Assembly: GCF_035222375.1 (NCBI RefSeq)
Contig: NW_026946366.1
Span: 2,976,001-3,040,000 of the forward strand
DNA from: Podospora pseudocomata
Lineage: Eukaryota > Ascomycota > Sordariomycetes > Sordariales > Podosporaceae
Direction of reading: 5' to 3'
Length of the DNA stretch: 64,000 nt
This document shows, one piece after another, positions 10,449 to 20,874 of the stretch (the stretch's first letter is position 1; the number at the start of each line of letters is the position of its first letter). A model generated the notes under the pieces. That model did not search any database. It saw nothing but the letters and a program-made list of their open reading frames with translations, and had not been told where the DNA came from. A program made the translations under genes and the position numbers.

Positions 10449-11799
10449 GTTGATGCCACGATGTTGAACAGTGGATCGTTTGGTGAGTCAGAGAATAGAG
10501 AAAGAGCAAGAGTGGGAGGTGTTGGGGACGGAGGTGAGTGTGTTGGAATCAGGAGCAGAAAAAGGGCGAGAGCTGAGGGAAAAGAAGGCAACTTGGCAAG
10601 AGCAAGGCGACAATCGGACAGGCTGGATATTTTGTTGCAAAAAAGGATGCCACGACCAGACCATCAAACGAGGGTTGCTCACCGCTGGACCTGGGCCTAA
10701 AGAAGATTCCAAGACATCCAATGCCGCGGAAGCAGTGGAACAGGGCACACAATACCTAGCTTGCATCGGCTGCGTCATGGGGGTACGCAGCAGTACTGAG
10801 ACGTCGATATTGGCACGGCATGACGGGAGTGAGACTCACAGGCTGATTGAGCCGGAGGCGGAGATTGATCGAGAGGGTGAGAACCTTGATGGGCTCCATC
10901 TGATAATCTGCGATGATCTGATAAGCAAATTTAGACCCACTTGTGCCCTTGCGACCCCGGCCACACCCCTGTCTCCTTCCCCTGTGTTCCCGTGCCTGGT
11001 CCTTTCCTTTTTCTCAACGTCTGTGCCCCCTTGCTTGTGGATTGCTCTTGCCCCAAATATTAAATGCTCAACCCCGTACCTTCCGGCAGAGCAAGCAACA
11101 ACGGCTCCGTTAGGACTTGCCATAGGAAAGAATGGAGCCGATACCGCAGCAGACACAGAGAAGAGAGGTGACATTGGGCCACGACCGAGTGAAACATGCG
11201 GCTTCGGATAAAATTTGTCCAGACAGCCAAGAACCTTGACGGCTGGAATCAGACACCTCATTGTGCACCTTGATGGCCATATTCTGCGGCTTCAGCATTA
11301 AAAGATGATCAAAACGGCTGGTTGGATCCTCTGCGGAGGGCTTCATCTCCTTCCCAAATTGACTGACGGCCTCAAAAAAAAAATACCGCTCATCATGGGG
11401 AATGGAACACCGCTTGTCTAACAAACATGCGTCTCGTCCGGTCCTATGTGGGCACCCTGCGGGCTGATCTGCAGGTGCAGAGGCTGCAGCAGATATAGAG
11501 CGTGATGCTGCTGTTTACTTTGGGAGGTTTGCTGCTTGCGTGCAATTCCACCCTTCTCGAAGAGCAGCAATTTCCATGTTTGTTGAGATCATCGGTCACA
11601 CTGCCACCGAGACCATCTCTGAGCAACTGCCACCACAATAGTCACCACACTTGTATCTCTTCTTGAGTGCCTATATCAAGCAGCAGCAACACTCTTGCCG
11701 CCATATCTTGAGTGACAAACCCTCACGGAATCTATTATCCCGAACACACATCTCAACACTCACAGCCGCACGCTCCGTCATCCGGTTTCACCCGTCACC
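10449..11799. promoter_or_regulatory. Bidirectional promoter region of the ATP-grasp / nicotianamine synthase pair
   Basis: This 1.35-kb stretch separates two divergent genes and has no supported coding content. The open frame 10471-11211 begins at GTG and shows no family features. A CT-rich tract at about 10955-11030 resembles fungal promoter pyrimidine tracts. Three copies of a 10-bp motif (listed separately) lie within it. The NAS leader (about 11640-11799) is CA/CT-rich, as is common upstream of fungal start codons. Confidence 0.55.
10883..11276 (+). promoter_or_regulatory. Three ACCTTGAYGG sites, zinc-response-element-like
   Basis: ACCTTGATGG occurs at 10883-10892, ACCTTGACGG at 11233-11242 and ACCTTGATGG at 11267-11276, all in the same orientation. 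Yeast Zap1 sites have the consensus ACCTTNAAGGT, and the Aspergillus fumigatus ZafA core is CAAGGT, the reverse complement of ACCTTG (established knowledge, from memory). The copies match the Zap1 consensus at nine of its first ten positions. Given the metal-chelator gene next door, zinc-dependent control is a fair inference. Protein binding has not been shown. Confidence 0.5.
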
Positions 11800-12908
11800 A
11801 TGCCTCTTCTTGCCTCCTGGCTGCGCATTGGTAGCCCCACAAAAAAGGTCGACGCATGTTCTCGTTCGTCCCAGGATTCTTTAACTATTGTTGAGAAAGC
11901 CGACATCCTTCAGAGCCAGAAGGCAGATGCCAGGGAGGAAAAGGTTCAGTGGCTCGTCCGGAGTATCGTCAACATCCACACCGAGCTACTCAAGCTTCCG
12001 CACCTTCGTCCAGCGCCAGCCATCAATAAGCTCTTGGGTAACCTTGTCGCCATCTGCAGCGAGATCCACGACCAAGATATTGTAGACAAGGTGTGTCGAA
12101 CTCATCACGGGAAACGTGGAAGATACGAGCTGACAAAGCCAAGGTTTTACAAAATGTGAGCGTCCAGGCTGTGTTACCGTCTCTTAGACAGATCTGTGCC
12201 CAGTCAGAATCATGTCTTGAGCTTCACTGGGCCGAACACATTCTGGAAGGCCAGACCCAGCAAGAAGTCGTCGAGCGCCTCGAGAGTTTTCCATACTATG
12301 AGAACTATGAGGATTTGACCCGACTAGAAGTCTGCTCCATCCTCTCGGCGACAAAAAAGGCACCGCGACGAGTTGCCTTCATCGGCTCCGGCCCGCTCCC
12401 TCTCACGTCGCTCTGCCTTTTGCAGGCTCTCAAGAATGATGTGGCAGTGAGAAGCTTGACGCAGCCAACCACCAACAACACCACCGCCACAGACAACGCA
12501 GCGAATCAGGAGCCAATTGTCCTCAACATTGACTACGATGAAGCGGCTATCTCTGCGTCTCTCAAGTTGAGCCTTGCTCTGGGAGAGAGGGGGAATGGAA
12601 TGGAATTCATCTGTGCTGAGGCAACCTCGGCTTCGGCGTCACGAGATCTCAGCGAGTTTGACGTCGTGTACATGGCTGCGTTGGTGGGAGTTACGCAGAC
12701 AGACAAGGAGAAGATCATGCTGGAAGTGATCAGTCGGATGAGGAGAGGAGCGCTACTGGTTGTCCGCAGCAGTTGGGGCTTGAGGTCATGCTTATACCCA
12801 GAGGTCGACCTTGCAACTGAGACACTGCTGAAGAGGCTTGAGCCCTGTGTGGTAGTACATCCCTATAATCAGGTGGTCAACTCAGTCATCGTTGCGAGAG
12901 TGCGGTAG
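11800..12908 (+). CDS. Nicotianamine synthase
   Basis: Exons 11800-12090 and 12168-12908 (77-bp intron, GTGTGT..CCAG) encode 343 residues, the usual length for this family. The enzyme condenses aminocarboxypropyl groups of three S-adenosylmethionine molecules into the metal chelator nicotianamine. Family marks are clear: FPYYENYEDLTRLE (about 137-151; the equivalent archaeal/plant segment lines the active site), the SAM-binding VAFIGSGPLPLTS (about 166-178), LNIDYDEAAI, FDVVYMAALVGV, RSSWGLRSCLYPEVD and the closing HPYNQVVNSVIVAR. Neurospora crassa has a characterised homologue. It lies head to head with an ATP-grasp ligase. No N-terminal targeting signal is evident, so it is probably cytosolic. 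Confidence 0.93.
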
Positions 12909-14533
12909 CCCTCATCTGGGCCGAACCCAGGGAAGCCGTGAGAGTCCAGTGAGCATTAAACTGGCGGTAGAACTGCATGGAAGTTATTCTTAGACCTGGT
13001 TGGATATTATACTGGGATAGTCATCATATTCCTCAGAGCGGTGATGTTAGCCATGGCGTGATCCTTCGCTTCAGCCGCAGCCGTTATCGGACTTCTGAGT
13101 ACTCGGGATACGCTGGATCGATACCGTAGCAATGGGACCCATTTTATCCGCTCATGTCTTACCTACAACTGCGTCTTGTGGCTTTAGTAAACCGTCTTTG
13201 GTTTGAAGTGTGTGTGAACCAGTACGGGGCTTTAAGAAGATACGAATCGATAGTACGGGCTTCAAACCAATCACGCCTTTTCCGCTGCCACAATCTTGAT
13301 GCATTTTACCTAAGATCGACCTCAGCCCTACGAACAGGGCTTGTTGAGGGTAAGCAAGCGGATAAATCCTCCGCCCGTAACCTGCTTGCTGCGAAGCTCA
13401 TGAGTGGATCGTGTTATGGGCTTGTTCGCACTCTGCTAATGCCGTTTCCAGCCACTCCGAAACATGTACCGAGATCTTCCAATGGGAAAGTAAAGTCCGT
13501 CCACTGGGGAGCTTGGGAGCTGGGCGGTGCAGGTCACCAGCCCCTTCCCCGACAGCCTGACTAACACGCCACATCTGGTGGGTGCAAGAAACAAGAAAGC
13601 GAACAGGTTCCATTCACTCCAGTCCAGAACCCTCAGATGCGAATTCAAGATTTCGCTTTCTAACGACCTCACCAGGACTCGTACGAACCAACCCCAAGAC
13701 AATAGAACACCACTGCAGCTCTGCGGCTGAGGACGAAGCGAGGGTAAGGTATGATGTTGTTGCTTGGCATTAATGAACCACAGCACTGGATTGGGCATCG
13801 TCATATACCTGCACTGGAACACGTGCAAGATCTCGTATTCCGGCAAGCGACGAACCTCATACATACCTCCCGAACTCATGATCCAGTGCCCGACCTATTA
13901 CCCTTTCGATACCACTATGCCGACCGACTTTACAGAAGGAAACAGCGGTAAGTCGGAATTCGAAATGAAAGACATGTCACCACCACGAGACTTCAGGTTT
14001 GCAACTTTCTGTACGGTCCAAGCGGGCCAAGGCTCGTGATGGAGGATATGCATTTTTCATAGGATCGACACGTAGGAACGTGCCGTAAATGTTGTGCTCT
14101 ACGTGTGTAGAGGTTGAACATGACGGTGTATTCCGTGACTGGCGAACTACACCGAGATGGACTCGGGAGGCCCAGAAGGGAACTTGAAAGGCGAACACTC
14201 AGTGGGCTGAGGTACGTCTATTGCTTCGCCGAGAGCAGGTTTACTCAGTGTCTATTCTTAGCCCGCACCTTTGTCTTGAGGATGGAGGCCGTGGAGAGGC
14301 AGTGTGACGATGATGTTATGGTCATGAGCTGGAATGAGTGTCGCGATCTCTCGGTGTAGGTGAGGATGGAACAGGAGGTCGATGTGTATATAACCTCGCC
14401 CTGGTCCGTCATCATTCTCATCCGTCTCATCATCACTCAAGCAATCTACACACACACAGTCAGTTTAACAACTACAACAACAACCACCATTCCTCATATC
14501 CACATTCCAACTCAACCAATACACAAATTCAAT
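12909..14533. other. Intergenic, no supported gene
   Basis: Several open frames up to about 137 codons occur (for example 13154-13564 plus and 13436-13879 minus), but they overlap on opposite strands and show no domain, signal peptide or splice logic. The 3' end of nicotianamine synthase and the promoter of the But2-domain gene lie here. The final 150 bases hold a TATA box and a CA-rich leader. Confidence 0.45.
14387..14393 (+). promoter_or_regulatory. TATA box of the But2-domain secreted protein gene
   Basis: TATATAA sits about 140 bp before the start codon at 14534, followed by CCTCGCC and a long CA/ACAAC-rich leader typical of strongly expressed fungal genes. The same TATATAACCTCNCC arrangement stands upstream of the DUF8021 gene at 19851. 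Confidence 0.5.
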
Positions 14534-15124
14534 ATGTTCTCCAAGACTACCATCGTCGCCTTTCTCACTTCTTTGGCCCTCACCTCGGCCGCTCCCGCTG
14601 ATGAAATCTCTGCCCGCCAGGCACCAGCCGAGATTGCTCCCACCACCGTCATCGGCCACGCTCTCGCTGACGCCTGGGACAACTACTGCTCTGCCCCTAC
14701 TTCCTACGGCTATATCGCCCGCAACGTCTGGAACGGTCAGGAGTATGGCCAGACCACCCTCTTCACCTTCACCTACCCCGCCGCGTCGGCTGGCAAGCAG
14801 TGCTGGCTCGACTTCTACCACGCTCAGCCCAGCTGGATCTCCAACACCAACGGCATCCAAGTCGACGTCTTCACCTCTTGGGGCGAGAACACCTGCAACG
14901 CCGGCGACAAGTCCAACAAGCGTGACGCCAACCTTGGTCGCCTCAACGTTCCGGCTACTGGCGCGGCTACCTGGGCGGCCAAGTACAGCACTTCTTTGAC
15001 TCAGAAGGGTCCTTGCAAGGCTCCTGGCTCTGTGGAGAGGCTCGAGTTGGTGGCTGTCGGGGATAACACTGGACTTTCTTACCCTCAGGGCCCTGGTGCT
15101 GGGTTGAGGATCCTGTACGCCTAA
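14534..15124 (+). CDS. Secreted protein with But2 C-terminal-like domain
   Basis: An intronless 196-residue frame. ATG 14534 is chosen because it opens a classic signal peptide (KTTIVAFLTSLALTSAAPA) followed by an ISARQ stretch that could be a dibasic-free propeptide. The rest fits the domain named after fission yeast But2 and widespread in secreted fungal proteins: RNVWNGQEYGQTTLFTF, CWLDFYHAQPSW, IQVDVFTSWGENTC, NLGRLNVPA, and a C-terminal strand ending GAGLRILYA. Three cysteines in the mature part could form one disulfide. Molecular function of the family is unknown; it should be extracellular. A TATA box and a CA-rich leader upstream suggest strong expression. Confidence 0.8.
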   Translation: MFSKTTIVAFLTSLALTSAAPADEISARQAPAEIAPTTVIGHALADAWDNYCSAPTSYGYIARNVWNGQEYGQTTLFTFTYPAASAGKQCWLDFYHAQPSWISNTNGIQVDVFTSWGENTCNAGDKSNKRDANLGRLNVPATGAATWAAKYSTSLTQKGPCKAPGSVERLELVAVGDNTGLSYPQGPGAGLRILYA

Positions 15125-16943
15125 AGGGATTCAGTTCACTTTCTTTCTTCAAGGGGCTGGAGTGAAGGGCGGTTTATGAGATCATTTGATCGCTTTCTGG
15201 ACTTTCCTTAACATGTGATATCATTACGGTACTTTTAAAGCATACTTTCCTTTTTAGTTTTTCATAGACAAATAGTCACTCGTCAGGTTTTATCGAGAAC
15301 AATTCTCCGCACGTGGTTCCTTGTGATGATTGATAACGAACTGGGAAATGGAAAGCATGACCGGCAAGACGGGCCGGCACTTGCTCTGTGGCGGGCATGT
15401 CATCACTTTGGAAGCGACAACCCCCATCTGTCCTGCTTGCTCTTGCTGGGCAGTTCCCACTGGTTGGACCCCAGCTGCATGGAAATATTGGCCGAGTTTG
15501 GAGAGTTCATTCCGCCCCTCCCGAAAAGAATCGACCTTCAAACCTGTGCGAATTCACGCACGAAACACCTGACGAGCTCAAAGGGAAGCAGCCCATCCAG
15601 GCACTAGTTCTTTCATGAGCCGACGAAAGCCAGGCTCAAAGCTCCATGCTATGATCGCCGCCTCGACGATCATGATCTTCCCACCATCTTCCTCAACGTG
15701 GGGTTGCATTCTTTGCTTTTTAGGGTTGCGATGCATCCGACTTTGAATCTGGCCTTTTGGTCATGAAGATTTCCCAATACTCATGTCTTTCCACACAGTG
15801 ACGAAACCGAGACAGCAATGCTGAATAATATGTAGGTCTTCTAAATCTACTCATCCCGTCGACTTTTTCATGATTCTCGGCCGATTACTAAACAAGATCA
15901 ACGTTGAAATAGGCTCGGCAAAATCAAGATAAGCTTTCTGACCCTGGCGGAAGGGCACTGTGGCGAATATGCACTATTTGATGTGACGAGACACACTACT
16001 GACAAGGGCTTATTCAGCTTACAGTGACAGAATTTCTCAGTGTTTGTGAGTGCTTCACGCCCAGGTGGAGGATTTGGAGCTGGGACTTTCAAGCGAAGTG
16101 GCGTCGGTGTTAGCGTGCCTCTTTGCAGATGCTGTGATGCGAGCCGCTCGTCACTGTCGTGTGGTTCGCCAGCGATCCCATGTCCTGCAGCTCGAAAGAG
16201 GGCTTGCAGTTCGAATCAATAATGCTCGTGGGCACAACAGAATGACCATCGAAATTGTGAACTCCTTCCCCTCGCTTTTCCACCAAAGTCGAGCGAGACC
16301 GAGACACGGATATCGCGGAAGTACCCTTCTGGTCGTCCTGCCCGCTGATGCTTTGTCGGCATGTCCAAAAAGCCAATGAGACGCTGTCAACCCGACGATC
16401 CTGCTGCCAGCTTGACGCACGTCAGACATGAAGTCCTATTCAATGCTACTCATCTGCTGCTCCAAGAGAACCATTACCACCATATGGTGGGGGCGATGTC
16501 AAATGCAGCTGGACGCCAGAGACAGCACCTGACCTAGCCTGTTTAGGTGTCACCGCCCTTGTTGTACATCGTCAAGTCCAGACTCCCAGTTGGTCGGTAA
16601 CCTTCACCGTTCCGGCACTACGACAGGGTTGGACAGTAATCGTAGCAATGACTCGGCTTTGCCAAGTTCGATACCCTTAGCTGCCGCGGAGGTGGGTGGA
16701 TCGGGAGCGAACTGGGACAGGCATTTGAAGCATGGCCATTAAACACACAGCAAATACCCAAGACAACATTGGCTGTGTCTCACCTGGGTGCGCTCCTCTT
16801 ACACCTCCTCCCCCCTTCACCCGGCTCTTCAAACTACTTTTCTTCAGTCACTCGGACAGCCTTCTCAGCACCACGATTATCCAGGATTGCATCTCGGGGA
16901 GGTCGCGGGAGGTGCCAGCACACCTTCCATTCACATTTCTAGC
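15125..16943. other. Intergenic, no supported gene
   Basis: About 1.8 kb between two same-strand genes. Open frames reach about 110 codons on both strands at 16050-16430 but overlap each other and lack family features. An in-frame extension of the next gene runs back to 16788 without an ATG, so it is probably untranslated. No repeat or RNA is seen. Confidence 0.4.
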
Positions 16944-18539
16944 ATGGCCAAATCGGCAGAGGCACGATGGCATCTCGGCCACTGGGTGCTCCTTTTTTCT
17001 CTGCCCACACCATCGCTCTGCGGTTCCATGGCAGCTTGGTGGACTGACCTCGGGCCCTCGCTTGTTCTTCAGAATGCTTCAACCGGCCTCCTCACCTATT
17101 CCTTCTGTAACAGCAACAGCACTCCCATCTATCCACAAGATCCACCAATCGCTCTCAGGACCACTTACGCCCCCAAAAAGGGAACATCACTGGCGGCTAC
17201 TGGCTGGTATGATCAAATCGGGTCGACGTGGGCCTCGGTATTCTACCAAAACAACAACGATGACATTGTCAACGCTGTCTACAAGTGTGACAACAGAACC
17301 GGATTGTACGACCAGCAAGAGAGCAATGTCATCTCGGACAGACGAGGGACCCCAAGCCCCCACACGGATTCAGGAATCTCCGTCACTTTACTGGGGGAGC
17401 AAGAGGGTTATAGGGTATTCTACCATGACAGATCGAAGGCGCTCCAGTCATTGCAATTCAAGTCAACGGACGGCTGGTCTTATGGAAGTCCGGTATCGAG
17501 CAACACAAATCGGTCAAGTATGGAGATTCATTCGCAATTTTCGGGTGTTCGTAACGTCACAGTCGTGACCCCGCGAGACGCTCGAAACATGGAAACAGCC
17601 CGCCTCAACGTGGACAGCACCTACTTCATCGGTAATTTTTTCCTTTGCCAAACTATACTGAGAGAAGTTCTAACAGGGCCCGTAGATACGTTTCCAACAC
17701 CACTCAAAGGAGGACTCAACAATACCAGCGCCTCTAACCGGACTTCATTTCCATATGATACCTCCGCAACCCCTTCATTTGAGCTTGAGGCGTGGGATGG
17801 CAACCCAAAAGCAATCGGAATTGCTATTGACACTGACACGACCCGTCACATTTTCTACATTGGAACCGACCGCGCGATCCACTGGATTGCGGCGTTCGTC
17901 TCGGCCTCGGTTGAAGGTGGTTTTCGCGCTCAGGCGTCTCAGAACACCGACGTCTGGCCTTTGGCTGACGAACCAAATTCCGACTTCACCATTGCGAGTC
18001 ACATCGAAAGCAGCAGCATTCGACTGTACTATGTCAGTGGAGGCCGTATAATCGAAACGAAGTATCGTGATGGAAATTGGGACCGAGCCGCCCCTGTGGA
18101 GAGTGCCAACACGACGATCATCGCTGATGAAGGTGCTGGTGCGGGTGATGCTGGTCTTACAACGGGAGCGAAGGCAGGTATTGGTGTCGGGGTCAGTGTT
18201 GGTGTCCTTCTCATCGGCGCAGCAGCAGCAGCTTTTTGGATTCTTCGAAAGAAGAAATCCACACCCCCTGACGAGGAGGCCACAACAGCTGCCGACGACA
18301 CAGTTGCTACGGTTCCGCCCATGTCTGAGACGGGAAGTCAAGGCGCCTCCTCTCCAACAGCTGGTGTCGCGCGCACCAGTAGCGGACTCAGTGCAGACAA
18401 GTGGGACGCTGAAGTCAAGGACAAGCCGCTTACACCTCCACCGAGAGAACTTGAGAGTCCGAATCTTGCGTCTGAGCTGCCGCATACCAATGACAGGAAT
18501 GAGCTTCCTACTAAGCATCATGTCACGGAGCTACCTTGA
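16944..18539 (+). CDS. Single-pass membrane protein with lectin-like beta-propeller ectodomain
   Basis: The open frame from ATG 16944 gives 531 residues. A probable 45-bp intron at 17632-17676 (GTAATT..ACAG, a multiple of three) would leave 516. The N-terminus has a signal-like hydrophobic run (WVLLFSLPTPSLCG). The ectodomain is rich in repeated beta strands with Trp/Tyr and N-glycosylation sites (TGWYDQIGSTWASVFYQ, GYRVFYHDRSKALQSLQF, IFYIGTDRAIHWIAAF), resembling fungal fucose-lectin-type propellers. A Gly/Ala-rich transmembrane helix (GVGVSVGVLLIGAAAAAFWI) is followed by RKKK and a 100-residue Ser/Thr/Pro tail ending in ELP repeats. It is probably a cell-surface sugar-binding or sensing protein. 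Ligand unknown. Confidence 0.7.
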   Translation: MAKSAEARWHLGHWVLLFSLPTPSLCGSMAAWWTDLGPSLVLQNASTGLLTYSFCNSNSTPIYPQDPPIALRTTYAPKKGTSLAATGWYDQIGSTWASVFYQNNNDDIVNAVYKCDNRTGLYDQQESNVISDRRGTPSPHTDSGISVTLLGEQEGYRVFYHDRSKALQSLQFKSTDGWSYGSPVSSNTNRSSMEIHSQFSGVRNVTVVTPRDARNMETARLNVDSTYFIGNFFLCQTILREVLTGPVDTFPTPLKGGLNNTSASNRTSFPYDTSATPSFELEAWDGNPKAIGIAIDTDTTRHIFYIGTDRAIHWIAAFVSASVEGGFRAQASQNTDVWPLADEPNSDFTIASHIESSSIRLYYVSGGRIIETKYRDGNWDRAAPVESANTTIIADEGAGAGDAGLTTGAKAGIGVGVSVGVLLIGAAAAAFWILRKKKSTPPDEEATTAADDTVATVPPMSETGSQGASSPTAGVARTSSGLSADKWDAEVKDKPLTPPPRELESPNLASELPHTNDRNELPTKHHVTELP

Positions 18540-20046
18540 TACCTGAGGGAACAAGCTCTAGGAGACATATTGAAAGATAAAGATAGAGGTGGTATGGCAT
18601 GGCGGCGCATGGAGTTCGTGGGGAGCAGATGTGATATGTGGATGTACATGGTGATATTCAATGAGTCTGGAACCTATCATTCTTGCTCACAGTACAAAGT
18701 TTTGATCTGCCGAAAGATGCTGCTGGTTTATTAACAATTTCTTGATTGCAATTCTTTTCAATAGTTCTCCGAGTAGTAATTCAGATGCATTGGGTGAACC
18801 TGACTCGGCAAGGGGTTCCCAATGTCCAACGGAGAAACAGAGAGTAAAAAAGGAATGAGATATGTTTCCTCTGTGCGCTACTGTACCCTCGTTCGAACCG
18901 TCAAGTCATTCTGTTCCACTGCCTTCGTGGATTCTGGGAAGACACAGGGAGGTGGCTGTGTGGGAAAGGAAGGTCCGCCGATCGTGAATGAGGCGACCGT
19001 CTCACTGCAGCTTGCTCATGCCCGACTTTGCGGGCTGGCCAATGGTAGGGGGACGCGACACACCCTTATCGAATACTCGGGATTTTGTGAAGCAAGGACC
19101 CTCGGCAAAGAGGAAAGACTGACTTTACCGGACCGAATGGAGTCTTGATGGGGTGAGGGTGCTGAATCACGTGGACATGTTTGGTGCTTCATGTCAAAAT
19201 TCTGCCGACTTCTCCCTTGCACGCAGCAGCCATGGGATTTTGTTTCGCTGGATAGATACGGTAGAGAGGGTTTTCCTTTAGAAACAAAAGTCTTTGACTT
19301 TGTCGCACAGCATAGAATGGGCTCGAGGAATGGTAACCATCGTCGAGGGCTAGATTCAGGTTGTGTTTTGCGGTTTTAGACATGTCGTACCACCCCACAG
19401 AGTCCAGACTTTGATTGGTCGCCTCTCTGGCTCTGAGTAGAGCGGGGGATACTATGGTAATATTCTTTGCCAAAAAAGTCATCAGTCTATTGGGAAATGC
19501 GCTGAATCCTCACATTTAGTCTTCTTTGTTTGTGGAACGTTTACCCTGGTCATGGTGAAAAAGGGGTAAATAGGGGTAATCTTGGCATCTCCACCTAGCA
19601 AGCCCCTTAGCTAAAACTAAAGTAAACAATCTGAACACCATCTTCAGTTCTCCGCAACTCCTCGGGAACCAGATATATAGTAGACCACTAGAAAAGGTCA
19701 ATTTGTGGATGCAGGTACCCAAGCCACGATGCTCAAAGTTGTATGGACGATTGATCCAGGTGACTACCGGCTATATCCTCCGGGCTGAATGACAAGACAT
19801 TTTGGACGTCACCCATTGGATGAACCAACCTGCTCAGGGCGGCTAGAATCTATATAACCTCCCCACCTCAATCTTCCATAGAGATTCCCCGCAGATCCAT
19901 GCCGGTATATCGTAGTTGACGTTGGCCATGACTGTGAGGATGAATCAAGCTTGAAGTAGCTATATTTAGTTAACCAGAGAGAAAAACATGTTTGCTCACT
20001 TCTCATTCTCTATCCTCGCTTGTGAAAGTCCAAAGAAAGTATCACA
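18540..20046. other. Intergenic, no supported gene
   Basis: It holds the 3' region of the propeller gene and the promoter of the DUF8021 gene. Short frames (for example 18822-19148) show nothing recognisable. A TATATAA at 19851-19857 is annotated separately. Confidence 0.4.
19851..19857 (+). promoter_or_regulatory. TATA box of the DUF8021 secreted protein gene
   Basis: TATATAA followed by CCTCCCC lies about 190 bp before the ATG at 20047. It matches 13 of 14 bases of the element upstream of the secreted gene at 14534. Confidence 0.4.
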
Positions 20047-20874
20047 ATGCTCACCCTTCTGATCGCCTCCCTCATCCTCGGGGCCACCACCGCCCTCTCC
20101 CTCCCCCGACAGGCCGACCCCATCGAAGAAGAAGGCTGCACCCGCGCCCTCCTCACCCGCTACACAGAATCCTACCTCTCTGCCCAAACCATCGGCGACC
20201 CCTCCATCCTCTCCCCCTCCCCAGAAGTCTCCTACACCGAAGACTTCCGTGCCATCTCCATCCGCGACTCGGTGCTCAACACCCCCTTCCGCATCGCCCA
20301 CAACCGCTCCCTGCTCGACACGACCCAATGCGCGACCTACACCGAGATCATCGTCACTGACCCCGCCAATCCCCGTGTGATTGGCACCCAGATCAGACTT
20401 GACGCCACGGGGGAGAACATCGTCAAGATCGAGACGTTGGTCACCAAGGAGGGCGATTGGGCGTTTAACGCGTCGCTGACGTATCAATACGCGGCGAGGG
20501 AGACGGAGAATAACTGGTGGTTTACCATTCCTGAAGCGGACCGCGACACTAGGGAAACGATCCAGGCTGCGGCGGATGCGTATTTGGATTTGTTCAATGA
20601 CCCTACTGTTGTTGTGCCTTGGGGTACGCCGTGCAACAGGTTGGAGGGAAGCTGGTACACGGGCAATGGGAGCGCCACGGACAGCTGCAATGTGGGGGTT
20701 CCGTCTGGGGTGCCGATCACGCAGAGGAGGTATGTGATTGATGAGACGGTCGGGACGGTGGACGCGTTTGTGCTGTTTGGGACGAGGCCGGATAGCCATG
20801 AGTTTCGGGTTGAGAAGGGGAAGTTGAGGCTAGTGCATACGTTGACTGTGATGAGGAATGGGACTTTTGTCTGA
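20047..20874 (+). CDS. Secreted DUF8021-family protein
   Basis: An intronless 275-residue frame starting at ATG 20047 with a clean signal peptide (LLIASLILGATTALS) and an early Cys after a short acidic propeptide. The body follows the DUF8021 pattern: LLTRYTESYLSAQT, VSYTEDFRAI, a TTQCATYTEIIVTDP block, TQIRLDATGENIVKIETLVT, GDWAFNASLTY, AADAYLDLFNDPTVVVPWG, a Cys pair flanking GSWYTGNG, RRYVIDETVGTVDAFVLFG, and the final PDSHEFRVEKGKLRLVHTLT. The domain resembles NTF2-like folds (inference). Catalytic activity is not known. Third base positions are strongly G/C-biased, as in neighbouring intact genes. Confidence 0.85.
   Translation: MLTLLIASLILGATTALSLPRQADPIEEEGCTRALLTRYTESYLSAQTIGDPSILSPSPEVSYTEDFRAISIRDSVLNTPFRIAHNRSLLDTTQCATYTEIIVTDPANPRVIGTQIRLDATGENIVKIETLVTKEGDWAFNASLTYQYAARETENNWWFTIPEADRDTRETIQAAADAYLDLFNDPTVVVPWGTPCNRLEGSWYTGNGSATDSCNVGVPSGVPITQRRYVIDETVGTVDAFVLFGTRPDSHEFRVEKGKLRLVHTLTVMRNGTFV

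Noticed and set aside
10471-11211. Plus-strand frame of 246 codons between the ATP-grasp and NAS genes
   Set aside because: It begins at GTG, has low-complexity and random-looking composition, and lies in a divergent promoter; no homologous features.
13154-13564. Plus-strand frame of 136 codons starting at ATG
   Set aside because: Random-looking composition, overlapped by a minus-strand frame of equal length, and no domain.
17775-18521. Minus-strand frame of 248 codons
   Set aside because: Antisense of the propeller membrane protein; no motif of its own.
19996-20799. Long minus-strand frame of 267 codons
   Set aside because: It is the antisense of the DUF8021 gene and is rich in Arg/Gly/Asp repeats, a by-product of that gene's G/C-rich third positions.
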